Positions 1 to 8,487 of a stretch of DNA of 31,982 nucleotides are shown here, piece after piece; position 1 is the stretch's first letter, and each line of letters starts with the position of its first letter. The notes beneath the pieces were generated by a model. It worked only from the letters and a program-made list of their open reading frames with translations. It did no database searches and had not been told where the DNA came from. This DNA comes from Flavobacteriales bacterium UBA958 (GTDB lineage: Bacteria; Bacteroidota; Bacteroidia; Flavobacteriales_D; Crocinitomicaceae). The DNA lies in NCBI GenBank assembly GCA_002293045.1, contig DBCM01000031.1:25255-57236 (forward strand), written 5' to 3'. The translations under genes were made by a program, and so were the position numbers.

Positions 1-1
1 G

Positions 2-73
2 CAGCCCATAGGAGAATCGAACTCCTGTTTCCAGGATGAAAACCTGGCGTCCTGACCACTAGACGAATGGGCC
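2..73 (-). tRNA. tRNA-Glu (anticodon TTC)
   Basis: The reverse complement folds into a complete cloverleaf. The acceptor GGCCCAT pairs with ATGGGCT, with a G-U first pair. The D arm follows the TAGTGGTCA loop, the anticodon stem CCAGG/CCTGG encloses TTTTCAT with anticodon TTC, and the T arm AGGAG/CTCCT carries TTCGATT. The discriminator base is G at position 2, and position 1 gives the C that would begin CCA, so an encoded CCA may continue outside the window. Further tRNAs could follow downstream beyond the window edge. Confidence 0.96.
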
Positions 74-100
74 AATAAAAATACCCCAAATTTGGGAGTG

Positions 101-131
101 CAAATATACAGCTAAAAACTATACGGGCAAA
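101..131 (-). promoter_or_regulatory. Promoter of tRNA-Glu (TTTG-N19-TATATTTG)
   Basis: On the minus strand TTTG (128-131) lies exactly 19 nt before TATATTTG (101-108). This is the Bacteroidota housekeeping promoter form (-33 TTTG, -7 TAnnTTTG). Transcription would start near position 95, about 20 nt before the tRNA. The transcribed leader contains the perfect palindrome CCCAAATTTGGG (85-96). Confidence 0.8.
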
Positions 132-148
132 GCCTCGAATTGAATTTT

Positions 149-856
149 TTAAGAAATATCTGTATCCTCAGAGCGCATCTTAAACCCGAGACGTTTTCCG
201 GTTTGTAATTTCAGGGTTTCTCCCATGTAATGCATTTGATTCACAGTGATCTCATCTTGAATTTCGTAAGGAGGAATGAACAAATCAAAGGACAAGGCGT
301 AGGCAAAGGTCATTTGCACTACCAAGGAACAAATATCATCATTCCATACATGGCGCTCTGTATCTCTGAAAATTCCAGATAATTGGGTTCTTCCTTCAAT
401 AAAAAAGTGTTTTTCATGGTTCACAAACAAGCGCGAAATTAAATACCCAGAATCATCCAAGCGGTTTTGAATTAAGGATTCAGCTAAGAAGTTATACATG
501 TAAATCACCCCAAAATACCCGCGCTGATCATTTTGCTGAAAATACCCTGTTCCCCAAAGCGGATTGTGGTCTGGCAAGCGAAAAACATTGTGATGCAAAG
601 AAAACACCAATACATCGCTCCCAATATACACATGGATTTCATAATCTCCGCGCTCTTTATAGTGCAACCGAACACGTTCATCAGGAACGATGGCACGCAA
701 AGCAACTAGCTCGGATTTTATGGTTTCTTTTAAGTTCAAAAAAACCGATTCTGCATCTTCTGCAATGTCTTGTTTTAAAGCTGCCTTGTTTTGTAATAAC
801 TGGGTGAGTTGGAGACGATTTTGTTCTTTGGGTGTAACTTTTTCTTGCTTTGCCAT
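149..856 (-). CDS. Conserved hypothetical protein, 235 aa
   Basis: I do not recognise a named family. The protein is soluble, with no signal peptide or membrane segment. Residues about 1-60 are charged and predicted helical, rich in Lys, Gln and Glu. The rest is mixed and aromatic-rich, including a stretch with WGTGYF and GYFGVIYMYNF around residues 100-125. The ATG at 856 is supported by a canonical promoter ending only 13 nt upstream, which implies a very short leader. The next minus-strand gene is the tRNA-Glu, which has its own promoter, so this gene looks monocistronic. Full length and good coding character make it a real gene. Such proteins are probably lineage-specific to Bacteroidota (inference), and the function is unknown. 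Confidence 0.85.
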   Translation of the reverse strand: MAKQEKVTPKEQNRLQLTQLLQNKAALKQDIAEDAESVFLNLKETIKSELVALRAIVPDERVRLHYKERGDYEIHVYIGSDVLVFSLHHNVFRLPDHNPLWGTGYFQQNDQRGYFGVIYMYNFLAESLIQNRLDDSGYLISRLFVNHEKHFFIEGRTQLSGIFRDTERHVWNDDICSLVVQMTFAYALSFDLFIPPYEIQDEITVNQMHYMGETLKLQTGKRLGFKMRSEDTDIS

Positions 857-869
857 GTGCTAATTTTTA

Positions 870-901
870 CAAACATACGGATGATTTTGAGTAATTTCAA
901 A
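870..901 (-). promoter_or_regulatory. Promoter of the 235-aa gene (TTTG-N20-TATGTTTG)
   Basis: On the minus strand TTTG (898-901) is followed after 20 nt by TATGTTTG (870-877), a full match to the Bacteroidota consensus. The start codon is at 856-854, so the predicted leader is about 8-10 nt. The upstream end of this promoter reaches to within 9 nt of the divergent start codon at 910. Confidence 0.75.
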
Positions 902-909
902 CCCAAATC

Positions 910-2745
910 ATGAATCAATCCGCATTTACATACGTCTCAAAAGTTAGCGGCTTGTTTTTACTTTTTCTGTTCCTTTTTCACGCACAATCATTCATTCTAA
1001 AAGGGTCTACCCTGCCCCTTGAAGGCATTTCGCTCCAATATGCCTTGCGATTTGATGTTAGCATGACCGCCTATCTGAGTCTCCCGCTCCTTGCGCTCGC
1101 CTTTTTAATTACACTTTTGAAGGTAAAGCGGGATATGATCCTGCTAAAAACTCTTGCCATACTTGAGTTTTTATTTATACTAATTCCAGAATCCTGGGAC
1201 CTTATTTATCTGAACTACGCTGCCAAACGTGCCACTTTTGACGTTTATGCGTTCTATATTTCCGGACAAGATCAAGACCAATTTCTGTCGCTTTTTGGTC
1301 GATTTTGGCATGTCCTCGTGTTTGCGCTCTCTTACCTCCTGCTGTTCTATTTTCTTTTAAATCGGGTAAGTCGCTTACCGCTCAGAAAAAGTAAACCCAT
1401 TCCAACAAGTATAAGCTTTTTGATTTATGGATGTTTCGCCTTCATACTTGCCAGAAATAGTTTTGGTCCCAAGCCGCTCGGTGTGGCAGATGCACTTGTT
1501 GTAAAAGACCCGATTGCTGCGCAACTCACCTTGAATTCACCTTTTGTAGTATTAAAAACCGTACAAAACAAGGCCTTGCCACCTACCCGTTTTTTACCTG
1601 AAAACATAGAAAAACAATACGTGAATCCTCATCTAAATCTATCAAGCCGGGGTCAGGAAGCGCGCTATAATTTGATGTTTATTATTGTAGAAAGCCTCGG
1701 CAATAAACAACTCTTTCAAACCGTTCACGGTTGTCGCCTCACCCCGTTTATGGATTCACTGGCCAATCACCAAGAGAACCGTCTGGGCAGCCATGGACTT
1801 GCAGAAGGAAAAACATCCATTGAATGTCTCCCAGCCATGTTTGCCGGCATCCCCTCGTTGCTGGAAACGCCTTACATTTTAAGCAATTTTAGCACCAATC
1901 AACTGACGGGCTTCCCTCGTGTATGCAATGAAAAAGGCTATGCCACCTATTTCGTTCACGGAGCAACACGCGGCTCCATGCGATTTGATGCAATGGCCAA
2001 TGCGCTTGGGTTTCAAGAGCAATGGTACCGAAATGAGCTGGCTTCGCGACCATCAGACTTGGGCAGTTGGGGAGTGCATGACCATGCCGTATTCAAGCAG
2101 CTCAGTAAAAAAATACCCAAAATAAAACAACCGTTTATGATGACGGTATTTACCTTGTCAACCCATGAACCTTATGACATTCCAATATCCCTGAAACGTA
2201 ACTATCCCAAGTTGAGCAAAGAAGAACGGTCTTATCGCTTTATCGACGATCAGCTTCGGTTGTTTTTTTCAAAAAATAGCAGAAAATCATGGTTCAAAAA
2301 CACAGTTTTTGTCATTACAGGAGACCATACCCCGGTGCATTTAGATAATGCTCAATATCAAATCTCTGACTACTATTCCGTACCGATTCTGGTCAGTATT
2401 CCAAACGAATTCAAAGGAAGCTTGGCTGTTCGGGAGCAACAAGACTTAGTTCCTGCGCTGTGTAGTGCGATGCAATGGAAAACCGAGCTTTATTCCTATT
2501 ACAACCCGAAGGATGCAGACGTAATTCGATATCTCAATGGGATCTTTTACATTTGGAATGATGCATATGAACTTCAATTCAATGAAGCGACGAAAACATG
2601 GCGAATCCGTTTAAAAAAGTTAAAAAAAGCATCGGATACTGATAAAAAAGTACTATATTTGAATATAGAAGCCACTAAAGCGAAATTCCTATCCCTACTG
2701 CAACGTTTTAGAAGAGACTTACGTTTGAACAAAACACACCGATGA
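910..2745 (+). CDS. LtaS/MdoB-like phosphoglycerol transferase (sulfatase superfamily)
   Basis: This is a membrane enzyme of the alkaline-phosphatase/sulfatase superfamily. About five hydrophobic segments fill residues 1-200 and a periplasmic catalytic domain follows. The metal and nucleophile residues are all visible: E261 (IIVESLG), T302 (EGKTS), H350, H419 (STHEPYD), and D472-H473 (GDHTP). Their order and spacing closely match LtaS of Staphylococcus (E255, T300, D475, H476). LtaS and MdoB/OpgB take glycerol-1-phosphate from phosphatidylglycerol and release diacylglycerol; the acceptor in this organism is unknown. A charged, Lys-rich tail follows residue 560. The stop overlaps the start of a lipid kinase gene by 4 nt (ATGA), which suggests linked function. 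A phosphoethanolamine transferase is less likely, given the fit to the LtaS pattern. Confidence 0.85.
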   Translation: MNQSAFTYVSKVSGLFLLFLFLFHAQSFILKGSTLPLEGISLQYALRFDVSMTAYLSLPLLALAFLITLLKVKRDMILLKTLAILEFLFILIPESWDLIYLNYAAKRATFDVYAFYISGQDQDQFLSLFGRFWHVLVFALSYLLLFYFLLNRVSRLPLRKSKPIPTSISFLIYGCFAFILARNSFGPKPLGVADALVVKDPIAAQLTLNSPFVVLKTVQNKALPPTRFLPENIEKQYVNPHLNLSSRGQEARYNLMFIIVESLGNKQLFQTVHGCRLTPFMDSLANHQENRLGSHGLAEGKTSIECLPAMFAGIPSLLETPYILSNFSTNQLTGFPRVCNEKGYATYFVHGATRGSMRFDAMANALGFQEQWYRNELASRPSDLGSWGVHDHAVFKQLSKKIPKIKQPFMMTVFTLSTHEPYDIPISLKRNYPKLSKEERSYRFIDDQLRLFFSKNSRKSWFKNTVFVITGDHTPVHLDNAQYQISDYYSVPILVSIPNEFKGSLAVREQQDLVPALCSAMQWKTELYSYYNPKDADVIRYLNGIFYIWNDAYELQFNEATKTWRIRLKKLKKASDTDKKVLYLNIEATKAKFLSLLQRFRRDLRLNKTHR

Positions 2746-3614
2746 AAGAGCGCATTTGGTTTATTGTAAATCCAATTTCAGGAGGCCGTAAAAAAGCGGA
2801 ACTTCCCCAGCTGATTGCTGCTCATTTGAATCACGATAAGTTTAACTACGAAATCAAACATACGGAACATAAAGGCCATGCCATTGAAATCGCGAAAGAA
2901 GCGGTCACTATGGGGATAGAAATTGTTTGTGCTGTGGGTGGTGATGGTTCCGTTCATGAAGTTGGGACCACATTAATTGGATCTAATACACAATTGGCAA
3001 TTATTCCACTGGGTTCTGGAAATGGCCTGGCGCGCCACATGAAAATCCCATTAAAAATAAAGGAGGCACTTGAATGCATCAATTCAGGGAACATCATTGA
3101 AATGGATACCTTAAAAGTGAATAATAAACCCATTTTAGGATTCGGTGGATACGGATTTGATGCCTTGATTGCAAAGAAGTTCGAAGGTTCTAAAAAACGC
3201 GGATTTATCTCCTACATCAAGATCGTGCTTCGCGAAATTTTCAAGTACAATCCAATCAATGTTTCTATTGATGCGAATGGTCAAGTGCGAAAATTACCCG
3301 TGATGCTATGCACCATTGCAAATACCTCTGAGCTTGGCAACGGATTTAAAGTATCCCCCACCTCCGACGCCACCGATGGAAAATTTGAAGTGGTTATTCT
3401 TAAGCCGTTTTCTTTTTGGAATATTCCCGCCATGTTGTATCGTTATTTCTCGGGAAGAACAGACTACAGTGGATTAACCGAAACGATTAAGACAGACCAT
3501 GCCACCCTAGTACTTCCACATTCCTACGGTCAAATTGATGGTGAACCTATCTCTTCCGGGAAAAAAGTACACGTGGATGTTGTACCGCGAAGTCTTCGCA
3601 TTATTGTAAAATAA
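2742..3614 (+). CDS. Diacylglycerol kinase family lipid kinase (YegS/DgkB-like)
   Basis: This is a soluble kinase of the DAGK catalytic family, 290 aa, the usual length. Visible motifs are NPISGG (residues 10-15), the nucleotide-binding GGDGS (66-70) followed by VHEVG, and GSGNGLARH (91-99). The C-terminal half is the beta-rich domain of the family and ends normally. Members phosphorylate diacylglycerol, phosphatidylglycerol or sphingoid bases with ATP. The start codon overlaps the stop of the phosphoglycerol transferase (ATGA), so the two are probably translated in a coupled way. Because that enzyme family releases diacylglycerol, diacylglycerol is the most natural substrate here (inference). 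Bacteroidota also make sphingolipids, so a sphingoid base cannot be excluded. Confidence 0.88.
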   Translation: MKERIWFIVNPISGGRKKAELPQLIAAHLNHDKFNYEIKHTEHKGHAIEIAKEAVTMGIEIVCAVGGDGSVHEVGTTLIGSNTQLAIIPLGSGNGLARHMKIPLKIKEALECINSGNIIEMDTLKVNNKPILGFGGYGFDALIAKKFEGSKKRGFISYIKIVLREIFKYNPINVSIDANGQVRKLPVMLCTIANTSELGNGFKVSPTSDATDGKFEVVILKPFSFWNIPAMLYRYFSGRTDYSGLTETIKTDHATLVLPHSYGQIDGEPISSGKKVHVDVVPRSLRIIVK

Positions 3615-3615
3615 C

Positions 3616-4065
3616 ATGAACTTTATCGATTGGGATCTCCCAGAAATTCTAATTCGGCTTAATGCCTTAACTGCCGATAAAAAACCACATTGGGGTAATT
3701 TTAGCGCCCAACAAATGATAGAACATCTAGCGAATGGATTGTCACTTTCCAGAGGTGCGGTTAACTTACCCATGGAAGTATCCGATGAAAAAGCCTTGCA
3801 GTCAAAGCCGTTTTTATACACCGACAAACCCTTTGGAAAAGATATTAGAGTGGGATTTGTTAATTCGGAAAAGCCTTTGGTTTTTGAGGAATTGGAACTG
3901 GCTGTAGATGCCTTTATTGAGGAATTTATAGCCTTCGACGAATACTATGAATCCCACCCTGAAGCAATCCATTCCCACCCCTACTTTGGACCCCTAAATC
4001 ATGAGGAATGGATATTACTCCACCGAAAACATATCAATCACCACCTCGAACAGTTTGGGCTTTGA
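3616..4065 (+). CDS. DinB-like / DUF1569-type protein
   Basis: A small soluble protein of 149 aa that resembles the DUF1569 branch of the DinB/YfiT four-helix-bundle fold. An early helix has MIEHL (H37), and the C-terminal helix has a histidine-rich HRKHINHH stretch (H136, H139, H142, H143). DinB-fold proteins use three histidines to bind a divalent metal. Some act in mycothiol- or bacillithiol-dependent chemistry and many have no known role. It starts one base after the stop of the lipid kinase, so it is probably the third gene of that operon. Its link to lipid metabolism is not obvious. Confidence 0.7.
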   Translation: MNFIDWDLPEILIRLNALTADKKPHWGNFSAQQMIEHLANGLSLSRGAVNLPMEVSDEKALQSKPFLYTDKPFGKDIRVGFVNSEKPLVFEELELAVDAFIEEFIAFDEYYESHPEAIHSHPYFGPLNHEEWILLHRKHINHHLEQFGL

Positions 4066-4161
4066 TTGGCTGAAAATTAGCAATTTATAACAAGCCCATT
4101 CCAAGGATTTACACTGACATTGGTTTTCGTTCTTAGAACATATCCCTTAACTGCGCCCCGA

Positions 4162-4836
4162 ATGAAACATGTATTCACCTCAGCTACAGTCACTTTTGCC
4201 CTTGCGCTTTGCACCTTAATGTCATGTCAACAAGAAAAGCAAAGGGCGTCAGAAGAGATCGCTTCACCCACGAAACCCGAAGCAGTTGTTGACAGTTTAA
4301 TGGAAGGCGACATGCTGTTTCAAATCTCAACCTCGGGTCAAGGCAAAGCCATTCAGCTAGCCACCAACTCACCTTACTCACATTGTGGAATTTTGTTCAG
4401 AGACAATAACCAATGGATGGTCTTTGAAGGCGTACAACCGGTAAAAAAAACAAAACTCTCTGATTGGATTTATCGAGGAGAGGGTCACCACTATGTAAGT
4501 AAACGGCATAAGGATGCCGCTTCCCTATTAACGAAGGCTGTGAAAGATAAAATGAAAGAAGAGGCGAAAAAACTCGTGGGAAAGAATTACGATTTAACCT
4601 TTGAGTGGAATGACGACCGCATCTACTGTTCAGAGCTGGTGTATAAAATATATCAGCGAGGTGCGGGTATCGAAGTAGGTAAACTTCAAAAATTACGCGA
4701 ATTCGATCTTTCAAATCCAATTGTTAAAGCCAAACTAGTGGAGCGCTATGGAACGAAAATACCGTTGGATGAGCCCGTAATTTCTCCCGGAGCGATTTTT
4801 TCAGACACCAACTTAGTGGAAATTCTAAGCGAATAA
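4162..4836 (+). CDS. YiiX/YaeF-type permuted papain-like lipoprotein
   Basis: I chose the ATG at 4162 over an upstream in-frame TTG at 4120 because it begins a clean lipoprotein signal peptide: MKHVF, a hydrophobic core, then LMSC with the lipidated Cys at residue 22. The mature protein has the circularly permuted NlpC/P60-papain layout. It shows GDMLFQIS (residues 49-56), catalytic His in YSHCG (H74), and catalytic Cys in YCSEL (C156), the order seen in E. coli YiiX (peptidase family C92). These enzymes are thought to cleave amide or ester bonds in the envelope, and the substrate is unknown. The length of 224 aa is near the family norm. About 96 nt separate it from the upstream gene, so it may have its own promoter. 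Confidence 0.8.
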   Translation: MKHVFTSATVTFALALCTLMSCQQEKQRASEEIASPTKPEAVVDSLMEGDMLFQISTSGQGKAIQLATNSPYSHCGILFRDNNQWMVFEGVQPVKKTKLSDWIYRGEGHHYVSKRHKDAASLLTKAVKDKMKEEAKKLVGKNYDLTFEWNDDRIYCSELVYKIYQRGAGIEVGKLQKLREFDLSNPIVKAKLVERYGTKIPLDEPVISPGAIFSDTNLVEILSE

Positions 4837-4858
4837 AAAAATCCCTCAGAAGAGGGAT
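4835..4858 (-). terminator. Intrinsic terminator of the ECF sigma gene
   Basis: A perfect 7-bp stem, ATCCCTC (4841-4847) with GAGGGAT (4852-4858), has a 4-nt loop. Read on the minus strand it is followed by six T (complement of 4835-4840). It lies 28 nt after the sigma-factor stop codon. The T tract overlaps the stop codon of the convergent YiiX gene. On the plus strand no T tract follows, but the stem could still slow transcription there. Confidence 0.8.
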
Positions 4859-4885
4859 TCAAACAAAACAACCAATCAAAACCAA

Positions 4886-5482
4886 TTAAATTTCAGTAAC
4901 CACTTGGTGTTGGTCCATTAATTTTCTCAAATTAATGAGTGCGTAGCGCATACGACCTAAGGCTGTATTTATGCTGATGTCTTCCATTTCCGCAATTTCT
5001 TTAAACGATAAATCTTGATACAAGCGCTGATAAATAATTTCCTTTTGAGCGACTGGCAATTCATCTAAGAAACGAACCACTTGGGTTTCTAATTCTTCCT
5101 TACAGGTTATCTGAAGTACATTTAAATCGTCATTAGACAAGCGACTAAATACAGAATAATCTTCCGATGCAGAGCGAGTTTCAGAAAGGAATCGCACCTT
5201 TTTATTCTTACGGAATCCATCGATAATCAAGTTGTGGGCGATCCGCAAAACCCAGGGTAAAAATTTCCCTTCTTCGTTGTAGTTTCCACCTTTGAGGGTA
5301 ACAATCACCTTCATGAAGGTATCCTGAAAATAATCATTAGCCAACTCGGGGTCTTTAACTTTAGATAAAATAAATCGGTAAACACGGTCTTTGTGACGTG
5401 TGATTAATAGTTCAAACGCTTTTTCGTTTCCGTTAACATACAGCTTTACTAGCTCTTGATCTCCTAATGATACTATCGACAT
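4886..5482 (-). CDS. RNA polymerase ECF-type sigma factor
   Basis: A sigma-70 family protein of 198 aa with only regions 2 and 4. Region 2 covers about residues 23-95, with the core-binding helix DYFQDTFMKVI (50-60) and the -10 recognition stretch LPWVLRIAHNLIIDGFRK. Region 4 covers about 131-186, with the helix-turn-helix LSFKEIAEMEDISINTALGR. It closely resembles a widely conserved Flavobacteriia sigma factor (my recollection of the family). No anti-sigma gene adjoins it: the downstream gene is convergent and the upstream gene divergent. That fits a factor controlled transcriptionally or by a partner encoded elsewhere. A terminator follows at 4835-4858. Confidence 0.92.
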   Translation of the reverse strand: MSIVSLGDQELVKLYVNGNEKAFELLITRHKDRVYRFILSKVKDPELANDYFQDTFMKVIVTLKGGNYNEEGKFLPWVLRIAHNLIIDGFRKNKKVRFLSETRSASEDYSVFSRLSNDDLNVLQITCKEELETQVVRFLDELPVAQKEIIYQRLYQDLSFKEIAEMEDISINTALGRMRYALINLRKLMDQHQVVTEI

Positions 5483-5633
5483 AATTTACAGTTAATCCAA
5501 GAATTTGGGGTTAAGTAAATTTGGTGTCTATAGGCGAGCTGTTTTAGATTTGTAAAACGTAAAAGTAAAGATTTCTTGTGTAACTACCTCATCAATTAAC
5601 TTTTCACTACTTTCATCGAAAATTCATAGGCTT

Positions 5634-6191
5634 ATGTCGAATAATGTATTTTGGATCGGATTGGTCACCCTGTTGGGATTTCCAATCCTTGGTTATTTCT
5701 TGAGCTTTGGCCTTGATTTTACGCATGTGGTCGAATTTCTTAATGTTTCCTCATTTACCATAATTCCTGTAGGTTATGGACTCATGTTTGGATTTTCTTA
5801 CGCCTTCCTTGCCCTACTATTTATGAATGCTCCCATATTTGATTCCTTAGGAAACCGGATGGAACATCTTATGAAACAACTTAAGCTTACCGTGGTTAAA
5901 GGTTTGTTCTTATCGGTTTGTGCAGGCATTGGCGAAGAATTATTGTTTAGAGCCTCCATCCAACCCTACCTGGGAATTTGGATTACATCCATTCTCTTTG
6001 TCGCCATTCATGGCTACCTAAACCCCTGGAACTGGAAGTTTAGTTTGTATGGAATCATTATTCTCCCCTTTATTATTTTACTCTCCTATGGCTATGAACT
6101 GTTTGGACTGTGGTTCGCCATCATGGCACACACCGCCTATGATGCCGTGCTGTTTACCAATATTGTAACGAACAAAGACGAACCTCTTTAA
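5634..6191 (+). CDS. CPBP family intramembrane metalloprotease
   Basis: A 185-aa integral membrane protein of the CAAX protease and bacteriocin-processing (CPBP, Rce1-like) family. The three catalytic motifs are present: EELLFR (E101, E102, R106), the second-helix His in VAIHG (H126), and AHTAYD (H166, D170). Hydrophobic segments fill residues 3-26, 38-65, 87-105, 110-130 and 135-175. Family members cleave membrane-bound peptides, and in bacteria the substrates are mostly unknown. It is divergent from the ECF sigma gene across a 151-nt gap. A weak -7-like TACTTTCA lies at 5608-5615. It ends 34 nt before the PAP2 gene. Confidence 0.85.
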   Translation: MSNNVFWIGLVTLLGFPILGYFLSFGLDFTHVVEFLNVSSFTIIPVGYGLMFGFSYAFLALLFMNAPIFDSLGNRMEHLMKQLKLTVVKGLFLSVCAGIGEELLFRASIQPYLGIWITSILFVAIHGYLNPWNWKFSLYGIIILPFIILLSYGYELFGLWFAIMAHTAYDAVLFTNIVTNKDEPL

Positions 6192-6225
6192 TCAGATAGC
6201 CGTTGCTTTTTCTTAATTTTACCCT

Positions 6226-6858
6226 GTGAAAGCCTTACGGTCGCCTTTTTTCCTTGGATACTTGCTTGTGTTGAGCGCTTGCCTCTTGACCCTGTTACTG
6301 AACGAAAAAATCCCGCTTCAACTCGCGACGAATCAACTACACCAGCCCGTTTTGGATGCCATCATGCCTTACCTCACGATGCTTGGCGATGGGATTTTTG
6401 TTCTTTTACTCGGCGTAGTATGCTTGCTTTTCGTTAATCGCAGCACTGGGTGGCTCATCATACTTAGCTACTTATTTTCTTCCTTAATTGTTCAATTCAG
6501 CAAACATGTCCTTTTTCCTGACGCCATGCGTCCCTATTTCTATTTAAAATCCATTCCAAGTTTTCATGCCATTCCTGATTTTCTGTACTATGAATACCAC
6601 AGTTTTCCATCCGGACATACCGCCAGTGCCTTTGCGCTCGCGACCTTGTTGAGTTTTTCAGTTAAAAACAAACCCATCGCTGCTCTTGGTTTATTGGGTG
6701 CGGCTTGTCTTGTGGGGTTCTCAAGAACCTATCTTTCACAACATTTTCTGGTAGATGTCTGCGTAGGTTCACTGATTGGCGTATCCAGTGTGTACCTGCT
6801 ACAAGCGGCCATTCCAACGGCATGGTTTAAAACGCAAACACCCTATATATCGCGATGA
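6226..6858 (+). CDS. PAP2 superfamily lipid phosphatase
   Basis: A 210-aa membrane phosphatase that starts at GTG. The three PAP2 motifs are visible: K93 with R102-P103 (KHVLFPDAMRP), the catalytic PSGH (128-131, H131), and SRTYLSQHFLVD with R167, H173 and D177. There are about six membrane segments. PAP2 enzymes remove phosphate from undecaprenyl pyrophosphate, phosphatidylglycerol phosphate or lipid A. The overlap with a GT39 glycosyltransferase gene (4 nt, ATGA) suggests a job in recycling or trimming a lipid carrier or in modifying a surface glycolipid (inference). No SD sequence supports the GTG, but the next in-frame Met is too far inside the conserved membrane region to be the start. 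Confidence 0.88.
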   Translation: MKALRSPFFLGYLLVLSACLLTLLLNEKIPLQLATNQLHQPVLDAIMPYLTMLGDGIFVLLLGVVCLLFVNRSTGWLIILSYLFSSLIVQFSKHVLFPDAMRPYFYLKSIPSFHAIPDFLYYEYHSFPSGHTASAFALATLLSFSVKNKPIAALGLLGAACLVGFSRTYLSQHFLVDVCVGSLIGVSSVYLLQAAIPTAWFKTQTPYISR

Positions 6859-8483
6859 ATACTAAAACCATAGGAATTGCGATCGGGGTATGCATCCTTC
6901 TGTTTGTCCCTTTTTTAGGCCGTGTACATCTCTTTGATTGGGACGAAATAAATTTTGCGGAATGTGCACGAGAAATGGTTACGAGTGGGAACTATTCCAC
7001 CGTTACCATTGACTATCTTCCCTTCTGGGAAAAACCTCCCTTATTCATCTGGATGCAGGCGATTTCCATGAAAATTTTCGGAATCAACGAATTCGCAGCG
7101 CGCTTTCCAAATGTACTTGCTGCCTTTTTCACCACCCTCACCTTAATTTACCATGGAACTCAACACCAAAATCGAAAATTTGGATATTGGTGGGCTGCCT
7201 TTTACCTCGGTTCTTTTTTACCGAACATGTACTTCCATTCCGGAATTATTGATCCTTGGTTTAACTTATTTATTTTTAATTCCATTGCCTTTTATTACCT
7301 CGGAACAACGAAACAGCGGATTCATGAATTCCTTTTTGCAGGGTTGTTCGCTGGACTTGCCGTAATGACCAAAGGTCCCGTGGCCATTCTGCTCATTGGG
7401 GCTTCTGTTTTCTTATTCCATCTGTTAACCAAATTCAAATCCTTTCCGAAGTTCACCTTTATTTCCGTTACACTAATCGCTACGCTAATCATTAGTTTGT
7501 TATGGTTCATTTTACTTTGGATTAGTGGAAATAAAGCCATCATTACCCAATTTTTAGATTATCAAGTGCGCTTATTCGAAACGAAAGATGCGGGACACGG
7601 CGGTCCGATTTACTACCATTGGCTCGTATTATTGCTCGGATGTTTTCCTGCCTCCTTCTTTGCCCTTGGCAGTTTCTTTTCCAAAAAATCTTACCAAAAT
7701 CCATTCAACACCATCGTCCTTATTTCAGGAATTTTCACCTTAGTGCTCTTCTCCATCGTTCAAACCAAGATCATTCACTATTCGTCGTTTTGTTATTTCT
7801 TTATCACCTATTTCGCTGCATTAACGGTTTCGCAAGCAGAGAAACCAAGCATCCGGAGTATTTGGTCTACAATCAGTTACCTTTTATTCATTTCAATAGG
7901 GATGGGAATCCTCGTTTACATGCAGGTGTTTGGAGAAGGAATCACCCAGCTTATTACCATCAAGGATCCCTTCGCATTAGCTAATTTAAGTGCGGACGAA
8001 CCCTGGAGACTTATAGATTTTATTCCCGTATTGGTGTGGCTTAGTGCCGCAGGAGTGAGCATTTATTTCATGCGTACCCAACGAATTCAACAAGCGATTC
8101 AAACCTTATTAATTGCGGTACCGATCGGAATTCTTTGCATCCAAGCCACAATCTTACCACACATTGAACAATACACGCAGCGTGCAGCGATTACCTTCTA
8201 CGAAAAACAAGCACCTAAGAATGTGTATTTAATCCCCCTCGGATTTAAATCCTATGCGCATTTATTTTACGGGCAAATTAAACCGCATCAAAATAACAAT
8301 CGCTTCAACGAAGCGTGGGTTTGTTCTGATTCAACCGATTTACCCGTATACTATGTGGCGCGCATTCCCATGCATGAAAACTATTTAAAAGCCTACCCGA
8401 ACCTCAAGAAATTATACATGAAAAACGGGTTTGTTTTTCTCACTCAAAAAAAGAACTTAAGTTTGAATTCTAAAGATAAATAA
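6855..8483 (+). CDS. GT39-family (ArnT/PMT-like) membrane glycosyltransferase
   Basis: A 542-aa multi-pass membrane enzyme. The N-terminal periplasmic loop carries DWDE (28-31) and FAECAREM, then EKPPLF around 59-64. These are hallmarks of the ArnT/PMT GT-C fold, in which the acidic pair is catalytic and the donor is a polyprenyl-phosphate sugar. About ten hydrophobic segments follow and a soluble C-terminal part occupies about residues 440-542. GT39 enzymes transfer a sugar or aminosugar to lipid A, protein or another surface acceptor; donor and acceptor are not determined by sequence. It is translationally coupled to the PAP2 phosphatase gene and lies 4 nt before an aminotransferase gene. 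Confidence 0.85.
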   Translation: MNTKTIGIAIGVCILLFVPFLGRVHLFDWDEINFAECAREMVTSGNYSTVTIDYLPFWEKPPLFIWMQAISMKIFGINEFAARFPNVLAAFFTTLTLIYHGTQHQNRKFGYWWAAFYLGSFLPNMYFHSGIIDPWFNLFIFNSIAFYYLGTTKQRIHEFLFAGLFAGLAVMTKGPVAILLIGASVFLFHLLTKFKSFPKFTFISVTLIATLIISLLWFILLWISGNKAIITQFLDYQVRLFETKDAGHGGPIYYHWLVLLLGCFPASFFALGSFFSKKSYQNPFNTIVLISGIFTLVLFSIVQTKIIHYSSFCYFFITYFAALTVSQAEKPSIRSIWSTISYLLFISIGMGILVYMQVFGEGITQLITIKDPFALANLSADEPWRLIDFIPVLVWLSAAGVSIYFMRTQRIQQAIQTLLIAVPIGILCIQATILPHIEQYTQRAAITFYEKQAPKNVYLIPLGFKSYAHLFYGQIKPHQNNNRFNEAWVCSDSTDLPVYYVARIPMHENYLKAYPNLKKLYMKNGFVFLTQKKNLSLNSKDK

Positions 8484-8487
8484 CACC

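Noticed and set aside
3507..3827. A 106-codon minus-strand frame
   Set aside because: It lies opposite the end of the lipid kinase and the start of the DinB-like gene and has no domain or promoter.
4397..4720. A 107-codon minus-strand frame
   Set aside because: It lies opposite the YiiX-type gene, whose catalytic motifs show which strand is coding.
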